From positions 1 through 14,001 of the forward strand of contig CAYVIZ010000030.1 in NCBI GenBank assembly GCA_964451715.1: DNA of 14,001 nucleotides. Direction: 5' to 3'. Shown here in pieces: positions 1 to 5,849 of the stretch. The stretch is from Tiamatella sp964451715. Its GTDB lineage: Archaea; Thermoproteota; Thermoprotei_A; Sulfolobales; Acidilobaceae. Positions within the stretch are counted from its first letter, which is position 1; every line of letters starts with the position of its first letter. The translations under genes and the position numbers were made by a program. The notes beneath the pieces were generated by a model. That model worked only from the letters and a program-made list of their open reading frames with translations, was not told the origin of the DNA and did no database searches.

Positions 1-662
1 GGGTCTTGATCCGCTCCTACAGGGACTATAACATTCTTATAGCCCCCATACTCTTCTAGCTGGACGTGGAGTATGTCTGCTGCCTGTGTTAGGGCTGCCA
101 CTATCTTTGAAGGTTCCAGGGATCCATATATAGCCTCCATCTCAGCCATTGAGACCTTCCTAGAGAAGAGCTGTATAAGTCTGTAGTAGCTGTTGCCCCG
201 GTTTGTCTGGAAATAAAACACGGCCTTAGAAGGGTCTAGCCCTAGAGCTATAAGGTTGGCTATATACTCGTATAAGCCTATTTCTATCGCTTTCCTCCTG
301 TCTATCCGTCTAACCGCGTATGCCTCAGCATCAGCTATAACCACGTGTATCTTTACACCCAGCTTCTGGTAGTATATTATCTGATCCGCGGTTAGTTTAT
401 GCCCGAAGTGAAACCTGCCGCTCGGCATGAAGCCCGTTAACAATGCAACAGACTCCCCCTCGAGCAGGGGTTTTATTACCCTCTTGTCGAAATCCCTGTG
501 ACCAAATATTATACCCCGCCTCATGTGGAGGCTAGGCTCAGCCACCTGTTTCAGCAGCGGCACCACATCGTTGAAAGGCTGTATACCGAACGTCTTCATG
601 AGCCACCCGTAGTCTTTCACACTTATATGGCCCCACGGGTCAAGCTTGAATTCCTCAGCCAT
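1..662 (-). CDS. trpS: Tryptophanyl-tRNA synthetase, 3' part outside window
   Basis: Charges tRNA-Trp with tryptophan in the cytoplasm; class Ic aminoacyl-tRNA synthetase of the archaeal/eukaryotic type. About 220 N-terminal residues are visible and the frame runs off the left edge. The class I HIGH-like motif is HFGH at residues 85-88 inside GFMPSGRFHFGHK, and the stretch VPVGADQDP at the truncated end is the ATP/Trp-site segment typical of this family. An N-terminal extension before the Rossmann fold, as in archaeal TrpRS, is present. Two adjacent ATGs exist (665 and 662); I chose 662 because a GGGTGG Shine-Dalgarno-like run ends 5 bases upstream. The start overlaps the dphB stop by 8 bases, so the two genes are translationally coupled. 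KMSKS and the C-terminal domain are not in view. Confidence 0.95.
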   Translation of the reverse strand, partial: MAEEFKLDPWGHISVKDYGWLMKTFGIQPFNDVVPLLKQVAEPSLHMRRGIIFGHRDFDKRVIKPLLEGESVALLTGFMPSGRFHFGHKLTADQIIYYQKLGVKIHVVIADAEAYAVRRIDRRKAIEIGLYEYIANLIALGLDPSKAVFYFQTNRGNSYYRLIQLFSRKVSMAEMEAIYGSLEPSKIVAALTQAADILHVQLEEYGGYKNVIVPVGADQD

Positions 663-1524
663 CATATCCACCCGTATCCAGCATTAGGCCTGCACGTTTA
701 CATATAAGTTCATGCCCGGATTCCAGGGTCTCTTTATGCTTGTCCAAGCACAAGCTGCTAGTATCTAAAAGGCTAGTTAGGTTCTCCTCTTCCGCGAAGT
801 GCAGCCTTCCAGGTATAACCAGCGACTGCGGCATCCTATCGAAAGCCTCATTCCTCAGATCGTCTAGGCATCCGGTTTTCACCCTAGCATACGGGGTTCC
901 AGCGGCTTCAAGCGATATTCCCAAGAGGCCTCCTAGAATAGGGTGGCCCCAGTTATCCTGTTCTATCTTATTCATGATGCTTAGAGCTTCTCCTATAGTC
1001 ATCAAGCGTGGCTCGTCGAGTTTGAGGTCCATAAGGAGTAGAGAGTGGAGTCCTAGGCATAGATTCTCATATACGACTCTGACAGTGGTAACGGGGTAGG
1101 ATCCCCCATAGGGGAACGTTACAGTAGCAGTCCTCCCAAACCTGTATGGTTGTAGGAAGCTCTCCAGCTGTGATACGTAGAGGCCGGAAACGCCGTGGAC
1201 AACCTTATAGGGGACACCTTGTTTCCTAGCTTCCTCCAGTATTATTACATGAGTAGTTGCAGCCAGCGGATCCCCTACTACAGCTATGCTTACATCTATT
1301 TTGGATGCCTCTCTCACCAGATTCTTCAGACCCGGATACTCGAGAATCCCGCGGTCTGCTTTAACTATGGGTTTACCGGTCAGTCTGGAGAGCTCCTCGA
1401 GGGTCAGATCCTGTGATATATTGGTGTAATAGTCGTAGTATATCTTGTCTGAGGACCGCAGCTCCTCTAAGGCCTCGAGCGTTACCTGCTTACGCCACAG
1501 TCCCAACCCTATCAGTTTAAGCAT
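655..1524 (-). CDS. dphB: Diphthine synthase (diphthamide methyltransferase)
   Basis: SAM-dependent methyltransferase of diphthamide biosynthesis (Dph5/DphB family). It methylates the modified histidine of elongation factor 2 in the cytoplasm. The 289-residue length fits the family. The N-terminus MLKLIGLGLW is the first strand and glycine loop of the tetrapyrrole-methylase fold; VVGDPLAATTH (about residues 83-93) is the SAM loop, and YRFGRTATVTFP (about 127-138) matches the conserved Dph5 segment YRFG. The ATG is preceded by AGGTG at 1533-1537, 8 bases upstream. It is the first gene of a dphB-trpS unit. The leader (1525-1610) contains a possible C/D box RNA listed separately. Assignment is secure; only the trailing 30 residues are poorly conserved to my eye. 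Confidence 0.93.
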   Translation of the reverse strand: MLKLIGLGLWRKQVTLEALEELRSSDKIYYDYYTNISQDLTLEELSRLTGKPIVKADRGILEYPGLKNLVREASKIDVSIAVVGDPLAATTHVIILEEARKQGVPYKVVHGVSGLYVSQLESFLQPYRFGRTATVTFPYGGSYPVTTVRVVYENLCLGLHSLLLMDLKLDEPRLMTIGEALSIMNKIEQDNWGHPILGGLLGISLEAAGTPYARVKTGCLDDLRNEAFDRMPQSLVIPGRLHFAEEENLTSLLDTSSLCLDKHKETLESGHELICKRAGLMLDTGGYDG

Positions 1525-1541
1525 GCCTTGGACACCTGGGA

Positions 1542-1605
1542 GGGGTCAGCTTCTGCCGGAGACTCCATTTTTACTGTCAGTCCATAGGAGTTCACTTCAT
1601 CCCCC
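1542..1605 (-). ncRNA. Candidate C/D box guide RNA in the dphB leader
   Basis: Read on the minus strand, a GGGG run (within 1601-1605) is followed by a C box ATGAAG (1600-1595), 13 bases of spacer, D' box CTGA (1580-1577), a degenerate C' box ATGGAG (1568-1563), 12 bases of spacer, D box CTGA (1549-1546) and a closing CCCC (1545-1542). C with D can form a kink-turn: GGGG/CCCC stem, three-base bulge, G-A and A-G sheared pairs, then A-U and G-C. Size and the symmetric spacers fit archaeal C/D sRNAs. Against it: the C box has A instead of U at the fifth position, C' is weak, and I cannot name a certain rRNA target. It could equally be part of the dphB 5' leader. Confidence 0.35.
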
Positions 1606-1631
1606 GGTAATATTAATGAATTAGACCGGGG

Positions 1632-1639
1632 TAATTTAG
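1632..1639 (-). promoter_or_regulatory. Possible TATA box for the sRNA candidate/dphB
   Basis: Minus-strand CTAAATTA. An archaeal start site about 26 bases downstream would fall near 1608, exactly at the GGGGG that opens the C/D RNA candidate and about 85 bases before dphB. A second AT-rich block (1609-1624, flanked by the perfect 7-bp inverted repeat CCCCGGT at 1602-1608 and ACCGGGG at 1625-1631) could serve dphB itself. Confidence 0.35.
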
Positions 1640-1677
1640 GGATACGTCCGGCGAACCCTCCCATAGAAAAACACTAC

Positions 1678-1685
1678 CTATAACA
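1678..1685 (+). promoter_or_regulatory. TATA box for the small membrane protein gene
   Basis: CTATAACA centred about 23 bases before the TTG at 1704. With the usual archaeal TATA-to-start distance, transcription would begin at or just after the TTG, giving a leaderless message. No Shine-Dalgarno sequence is seen upstream of the TTG, which agrees. Confidence 0.4.
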
Positions 1686-1703
1686 ATTTGGGGTTGTATA
1701 GAA

Positions 1704-2006
1704 TTGGAGCCTCTAACATGGACGCTAACCAACACGCTAAACCATAACTATAACACTAGTATAGAAGGCCCAAGACTTATCAACGAGCTTAACAAGACTA
1801 GTGTGATGGACGGGCTAGCTAGGTTTAATGCTAACCTGACAACTCTGGTGGCTCGAAATAACAGTAGCGGTTTTGACCTCATGTTGGCTATTCTCATGGT
1901 TTTCGGGGTAGGAGTTCTCCTGATCCAGACAAGTAGTGTAGAGATAAGCGGGTTATGGGATGACCTATATTCTAGGTTGAGAAAACTCCTGAAGCAGCTA
2001 CTATGA
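1704..2006 (+). CDS. Unrecognised small single-pass membrane protein
   Basis: I do not recognise a family. The 100-residue product has a polar N-terminal half rich in Asn, Thr and Leu with five N-glycosylation sequons (N17, N30, N44, N52, N53), one hydrophobic segment at about residues 57-75 (FDLMLAILMVFGVGVLLIQ), and a basic amphipathic C-terminal tail ending RLRKLLKQLL. This predicts an extracellular N-terminus and a cytoplasmic positive tail. The start is TTG; the frame is open upstream to a TAA at 1632 but offers no ATG or GTG, and a TATA box 23 bases before the TTG supports it. Its TGA overlaps the stop of the convergent gene by 6 bases. It stands alone on its strand. It may be lineage-restricted; the main doubt is whether it is expressed. 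Confidence 0.5.
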   Translation: MEPLTWTLTNTLNHNYNTSIEGPRLINELNKTSVMDGLARFNANLTTLVARNNSSGFDLMLAILMVFGVGVLLIQTSSVEISGLWDDLYSRLRKLLKQLL

Positions 2007-2681
2007 AGTAGATGGATAAATCCTCTTGCCGAGCACCTTATAGCTGTTGTCGTATATCTCCTCTACCTCGAACAGGATTGCCGGATACCATGGATGAGAC
2101 CTTTCCCCGTGTGGGACAGCATGCATTAAATCGTGGAGCATATTGGTGTACTCGTATATACCCCCGCTCTCCACGATGGACGCCCTGGTTCTAACCTCGT
2201 AGGCAGCCTTGTCCGGTGGAACCATGAATGCTAGTGTGGCCTTGCCTGTGGATGCTATGTTAATCCATGTATGCCCCTTGCTCATAACATGAGAGACCAT
2301 CCTAGACGGGTCCACCTTGTCCTCGTTGTACACGTAGTCGAGTAGGAAGCGTGCTGCTGATGATATAGCCTGATGAGGATTACCCCAGTATTTTTTCGAT
2401 ATGTCCCTCATCTTTTCAAGGGCCTCTTCGAGATACTCTTCCTTCACAAGATATGACACCATGAACGGCGCGGCGTTAGGGCCGGCTGGTCCACAGGTGG
2501 CTACTATAGGCGATAACAGTAGGGATCTTCTAACAAGCTCGCATTCAAGGCTTTCATCCATACCTCTCTCAAGCATCATCTCCACTAGTGTCCTCCTATA
2601 CCTAAGGGTGTCCTCCAGATATTTCTCGGGGAGCATGCCCAACATTGGCTGCACCAGTCTTATATTTCGTCTCGAAGGCAT
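2001..2681 (-). CDS. Unrecognised conserved-looking protein, last gene of the ECF operon
   Basis: A 226-residue soluble protein with no signal peptide or membrane segment. I do not recognise the family. Residues 1-130 look helical (charged, with a small-residue patch ATCGPAGPNAAPF at 61-73). Residues 133-220 look beta-rich (HTWINIASTGKATLAFMVPP, then YEVRTRASIVESG, then YPAILFEVEEIY). The last two strands faintly resemble FMN-binding split-barrel (pyridoxamine-phosphate-oxidase-like) proteins, but this is only an impression. The ATG at 2681 lies 22 bases inside the preceding metallopeptidase gene, with GAGGG about 10 bases upstream; ATGs at 2645 and 2636 are alternatives. It is the fifth gene of the operon that starts with ecfS and overlaps tail-to-tail with the 1704-2006 gene. 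Confidence 0.85.
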   Translation of the reverse strand: MPSRRNIRLVQPMLGMLPEKYLEDTLRYRRTLVEMMLERGMDESLECELVRRSLLLSPIVATCGPAGPNAAPFMVSYLVKEEYLEEALEKMRDISKKYWGNPHQAISSAARFLLDYVYNEDKVDPSRMVSHVMSKGHTWINIASTGKATLAFMVPPDKAAYEVRTRASIVESGGIYEYTNMLHDLMHAVPHGERSHPWYPAILFEVEEIYDNSYKVLGKRIYPSTS

Positions 2682-3061
2682 TTATCTAGAGCCCTCTTAT
2701 CAAGCCTCCGGTATATGGTATTCACCCGTCTCCCGTTGACGAGTCTCCCGTGAGGCCTTAACGCGCCCGAGAAAGTATATGGTATATGGAGCAACTCGTG
2801 TATAATGGTTTTCACCTTATCCTCCCGTGATTGACGGTAGAAGCGTTCTCCTACAACCTCTATAACATAGCCTGGCTCGAGTCCAGCCGCTATCCATGCA
2901 CTCGATAAGCCATGTATCCTGGCTATAGCCCTAGTTTTAGCGTTCCAGCTAACTAGACACTTAACCCTCTCCCTTCTAATATGGGGAAACAAGCCTTGGG
3001 CCAGTATGGCGTCCACTATACAGCAGACATCTGGCGCGGGCTCATATATTATTTTGCTCAC
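2660..3061 (-). CDS. Putative zinc metallopeptidase, COG4900-like
   Basis: A 133-residue protein with a clear gluzincin-type zinc site: HELLH at residues 88-92 (H88, E89, H92), followed by LRPHGR, where H104 is a plausible third ligand. This HELLHIP...HGR arrangement is, to my knowledge, that of the small archaeal predicted metallopeptidases grouped as COG4900. A Cys pair (C13, C14) and C35 lie in the N-terminal half; their role is unknown. There is no signal peptide, so it is probably cytoplasmic; the substrate is unknown. The start is GTG, with a G-rich Shine-Dalgarno run (AGGGGGG) about 9 bases upstream overlapping the ecfT stop region. It lies 15 bases after ecfT and overlaps the next gene by 22 bases, so it is cotranscribed with the transporter. 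Confidence 0.8.
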   Translation of the reverse strand: MSKIIYEPAPDVCCIVDAILAQGLFPHIRRERVKCLVSWNAKTRAIARIHGLSSAWIAAGLEPGYVIEVVGERFYRQSREDKVKTIIHELLHIPYTFSGALRPHGRLVNGRRVNTIYRRLDKRALDKCLRDEI

Positions 3062-3076
3062 GTGTTTTAGACCCCC

Positions 3077-3793
3077 CTATAGTATTCCATACATGATTAC
3101 GGGTACATAAACAACTAGCGTAAACAGTGTAAACAACAGTGTCTCCAGCGTGGCTCCTACAGGGGTTCTTATAGTGCCCCGGGAGCCGGTTAGGCCGTAT
3201 CCCCGTATATATAGGGACTCGGTTAGACTGTCTCCTCTGGAGAAAATGCTTAGTGTCAGCGGGAATAAGACCTTGTAGACCGGTCTACCGAGGGATTTCT
3301 GGACTCCTATGGTCTCCCATAGTTCTTTAAGTGAGAGTGGTATAAACCTAGATATAAGCACCAGTAAATCGTGGAGTTTGGGAATGCTCCTGAATAGGGA
3401 GGCTACCTCTACAGGATTGGTTGTAGAGGCGTATCCTAGGGTGGCTACAGAGACCGCGTATATCCTGAGCCCTATTAGACCGGCGCTGCCTAGTGAGGCA
3501 CTGTAGCTTGTTGGCTTCGAGTGTAGTAGAAAGACGATGAAAGCGATAATAATGGAGGGGGGCAGAGGTAGTGTGGCAACATATTTGCTGGTTCTACGTG
3601 GTATAAGCAATACGTAGACTACAACTGGTATAGAAGCAGGTATTACTGCCTCGGATTTACCTGTGGAAAGGAAGGCTATCCATGTGAGTAGCAGGTATAA
3701 CGTCTTGGACCTATGGTCTACTCTCTCCAGTATCCTACCCGGATGCCTGTAGGCTGTGGTCTGTGATAGGAGGAGGAAAAACCTCTCTATCAA
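3077..3793 (-). CDS. ecfT: ECF transporter transmembrane component EcfT (CbiQ family)
   Basis: Membrane scaffold that couples the ATPase to the substrate-binding S component of an energy-coupling-factor vitamin/metal importer. The 238 residues show hydrophobic segments at about 30-45, 48-66, 72-91, 100-125 and 215-237. The long cytoplasmic region between about 145 and 210 carries the coupling motifs: VQKSLGRP (degenerate first motif, where the family usually has an Ala-Arg-Gly type triplet) and ESLYIRGYG (second, well kept). The start is TTG, overlapping the ATPase stop by 4 bases (TTGA), a common coupling arrangement; no better start is near. It follows the ATPase and precedes the metallopeptidase gene. 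Confidence 0.88.
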   Translation of the reverse strand: MIERFFLLLSQTTAYRHPGRILERVDHRSKTLYLLLTWIAFLSTGKSEAVIPASIPVVVYVLLIPRRTSKYVATLPLPPSIIIAFIVFLLHSKPTSYSASLGSAGLIGLRIYAVSVATLGYASTTNPVEVASLFRSIPKLHDLLVLISRFIPLSLKELWETIGVQKSLGRPVYKVLFPLTLSIFSRGDSLTESLYIRGYGLTGSRGTIRTPVGATLETLLFTLFTLVVYVPVIMYGIL

Positions 3794-5064
3794 ACCTCGG
3801 AAACCACCCCCTCCTCTATCGTGTAGAACTTATCCCCTACGAGGCGCCCGAATTCTTCGTCGTGTGTCGCTAGTACGATGCCTACTCCTTCCTCGGAGAG
3901 TCTAGCCATGAGACTAGCAAGCTGGCATCTTGACCCAGGATCCAGCCCGGCTTCCGGCTCGTCGAGGAGGAGTATACTTGGCTTCTGTGATGCAAGTAGT
4001 GTAAAAGCAGCTTTTTTCAATTCTCCATTGCTAAGCCTGGTTATAGGACGATCGAGGAGTCCTGCTAGTTCCCTGTCGAACCAGTTGCGGGGATCGGTCT
4101 TCGCTGATTTAAGCTCCTTGCCAAGCGTAGGCTGTGTAAAGACTTTAACCGGGTCGGGAGGCAGGATAACTGCTTTACCTTTAACTTCTAGGGAACCCCT
4201 AGTAGGCTTCAAGACTCCTGCAAGCAATCTTAGAAGAGTGGATTTACCCGAGGCGTTTCTACCGTATAGAACAACAACTTCTCCCTCATATACCGTTAGG
4301 TCAGCCTCTCTGATTACCTCCCTGCCTAGAGGATACGTATAACCCAGCTTTTCAGCTCTGAGAAGCACGCCTCTCTTCCCAGGCTCTCTGCCTCTATTAA
4401 TCCTACACTCTCTGTTTTGATACTCTTCACCACCTAGATTATAAGTCGAGTCAGCCAGAGAGGTAAAATACTCAGGGTAATGTGTGGATACAACCATACA
4501 TGAACCCTGTTGTTTGAGGATGCCTAACACCTTGATTAGCCTCTCCCTCTCAGCACGGTCTAGGTGTGAAAGAGGCTCATCCAGAAGCAGGCATCCAACG
4601 TTTACAGCTATCGTGCCGGCGATAAGCGTCTTCTGGGCCTGCCCGCTACTCAGCTCTGTCACAGGGCTATATAAGAAATCCTTCATACCCAAAATACCAG
4701 CTATCCTCTCTATGTCTTCTCCAACGCTATTCCTGCCGATAAGGGAGAGGGAGAAGCCTATATCGTCGAAAGGGGTTGGGGCTAGAATGTAGTGCTCGGA
4801 ATTGGGGGGCATGTACCTAGATAGGAAAACCGGTCTCCCAGGATCTTCTAGAGGGTTTACTCCTCCTAAGCTAATCTCCCCTGAGACCCTTCCATCTATA
4901 ACCCAAGGTATGATGCCTGATAAAATTTTCAGCAGGCTCGTCTTACCCGACCCGTTCCTCCCGGTTAAGAGTAGTACTTCTCCCCTGTCGAGAGAGAACG
5001 ACACATTACTGAAAACCTTCACACCACCGTATTCGAGGCCTAGATCCCTGACCGTCAGGTACAC
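3790..5064 (-). CDS. ecfA: ECF transporter ATPase, two ABC domains fused (EcfA-EcfA')
   Basis: Cytoplasmic motor of the ECF importer; one 424-residue chain holds both nucleotide-binding domains that are separate proteins in most bacteria. Domain 1: Walker A GRNGSGKT at 35-42, signature LSSGQ at 138-142, Walker B CLLLDEP at 158-164, H-switch H195. Domain 2: Walker A GRNASGKST at 268-276, signature LSNGE at 344-348, Walker B ILLLDEP at 364-370, H-switch H401. The Q-loop glutamine appears to be proline in both halves (MPPNSE at 85-90, LPPDP at 301-305); all other catalytic motifs are intact. The start is GTG at 5064, 7 bases after the ecfS stop. It is the second gene of the ecfS-ecfA-ecfT operon. 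Confidence 0.93.
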   Translation of the reverse strand: MYLTVRDLGLEYGGVKVFSNVSFSLDRGEVLLLTGRNGSGKTSLLKILSGIIPWVIDGRVSGEISLGGVNPLEDPGRPVFLSRYMPPNSEHYILAPTPFDDIGFSLSLIGRNSVGEDIERIAGILGMKDFLYSPVTELSSGQAQKTLIAGTIAVNVGCLLLDEPLSHLDRAERERLIKVLGILKQQGSCMVVSTHYPEYFTSLADSTYNLGGEEYQNRECRINRGREPGKRGVLLRAEKLGYTYPLGREVIREADLTVYEGEVVVLYGRNASGKSTLLRLLAGVLKPTRGSLEVKGKAVILPPDPVKVFTQPTLGKELKSAKTDPRNWFDRELAGLLDRPITRLSNGELKKAAFTLLASQKPSILLLDEPEAGLDPGSRCQLASLMARLSEEGVGIVLATHDEEFGRLVGDKFYTIEEGVVSEV

Positions 5065-5071
5065 TTTTGTA

Positions 5072-5794
5072 CTACACCTTTACACCGGCTTCACGTAAGG
5101 CTCTAGCCAAGTATAGGGCTACGAAAAGGCCTATAATCATTTGCCCGAAGTTGAATGGAACCTCTACAGCCGCCTGCTGTGGCTCGAGTCCTACAACGCT
5201 TATCTCGTAAAGATAATATCCGGCAATCATCTCCAGGCCTCCAGGTATGATGCTGTAGGTTATAGCGAATCCCTCTGTATCGTTTCTGTAGTAGAAATAC
5301 ACTGCGGGGATAACGAGTAGAATAGATACTGTCAGCCAGAACCAGCTCGTCACATTAAAGCTTATCTCGCTGCTGAAAACGTAGAATGAAGCCGTGCCTG
5401 TAAAGTATTCTACACCTATAATGTAGAGTATAAGTGCTAGGATTAGTGTTAACGGTATAGTATAGCTTCTGACCCATCCCTCACTTTTACCTGCTAGTCT
5501 ACGGAATATGGCGCCTACTATGAAACCCTCCAAGCCTTTTATGACTAGTGTTCCGGGAGCGTATATGCCGTAGCCTGTGTATATGTCTGCTAGAGCGCTG
5601 CCTAATCCGCCGGCTACTGCCCCCGTTAGGGGGCCTCCTATTATGGCAGCAGTATACACCATGGTTTCTCCGAGGTTGAAGTAGCCTCCTGTGGCGGGGA
5701 TCTCCATTGCCACCATTGTCGCAGTGAAAACTAGGGCTGTCATTATGGCTGTGTAGACGAGTATCTTCGCTTCTCTCCCTCTCCCTGAGACCAT
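5072..5794 (-). CDS. ECF transporter substrate-binding (S) component
   Basis: Membrane protein that binds a vitamin or related small molecule and is driven by EcfAT. Six or so hydrophobic segments fit: 11-30, 45-70, 80-98, 112-130, 150-168 and 217-230. The N-terminal region FNLGETMVYTAAIIGGP (39-55), GGLGSALADI (62-71) and YAPGTLVIKGLEGFIVG (78-94) closely follows the S-component family often labelled riboflavin-type or PF07155. The substrate cannot be fixed from sequence: riboflavin, pyrimidine/thiamine precursors and B6 vitamers are all possible. At 240 residues it is longer than the usual 170-200, with an extra segment around 130-150 and a polar loop near 200-215. It is the first gene of the operon, with its own TATA box in the 55-base gap. 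Confidence 0.85.
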   Translation of the reverse strand: MVSGRGREAKILVYTAIMTALVFTATMVAMEIPATGGYFNLGETMVYTAAIIGGPLTGAVAGGLGSALADIYTGYGIYAPGTLVIKGLEGFIVGAIFRRLAGKSEGWVRSYTIPLTLILALILYIIGVEYFTGTASFYVFSSEISFNVTSWFWLTVSILLVIPAVYFYYRNDTEGFAITYSIIPGGLEMIAGYYLYEISVVGLEPQQAAVEVPFNFGQMIIGLFVALYLARALREAGVKV

Positions 5795-5831
5795 AAGTGT
5801 GCACCGGGTAATAATTGGAATCCTGGTATAG

Positions 5832-5840
5832 TATATTAAA
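5832..5840 (-). promoter_or_regulatory. TATA box of the ECF transporter operon
   Basis: Minus-strand TTTAATATA. The expected start site is near 5810, giving a leader of about 15 bases before the ecfS ATG, too short for a riboswitch. It sits only 10 bases beyond the stop of the upstream PLP-fold gene, so the operon is probably transcribed from here but could also receive readthrough. Confidence 0.5.
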
Positions 5841-5849
5841 TGTTGTAGT

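Noticed and set aside
740..1099. A 119-codon plus-strand frame opposite dphB
   Set aside because: Antisense shadow of a conserved enzyme; composition is rich in Ser and Arg with no domain signal.
1512..1568. An 18-codon upstream frame starting ATGGAG on the minus strand and overlapping the dphB start
   Set aside because: No ribosome binding site, and its ATG lies within the C/D RNA candidate. Likely chance.
1602..1631. Terminator hairpin CCCCGGT/ACCGGGG with a 16-base AT-rich loop
   Set aside because: It lies upstream, not downstream, of genes on both strands and has no T-run. The AT-rich loop fits a promoter better than a terminator.
3878..4342. A 154-codon open frame antisense to the ECF ATPase gene
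   Set aside because: Its sequence is a by-product of the antisense of a well-defined double ABC ATPase; no motif of its own.
5795..5849. Possible riboswitch before the vitamin-type ECF transporter
   Set aside because: The gap is 55 bases and the TATA box leaves a leader of about 15 bases, too short for any aptamer.
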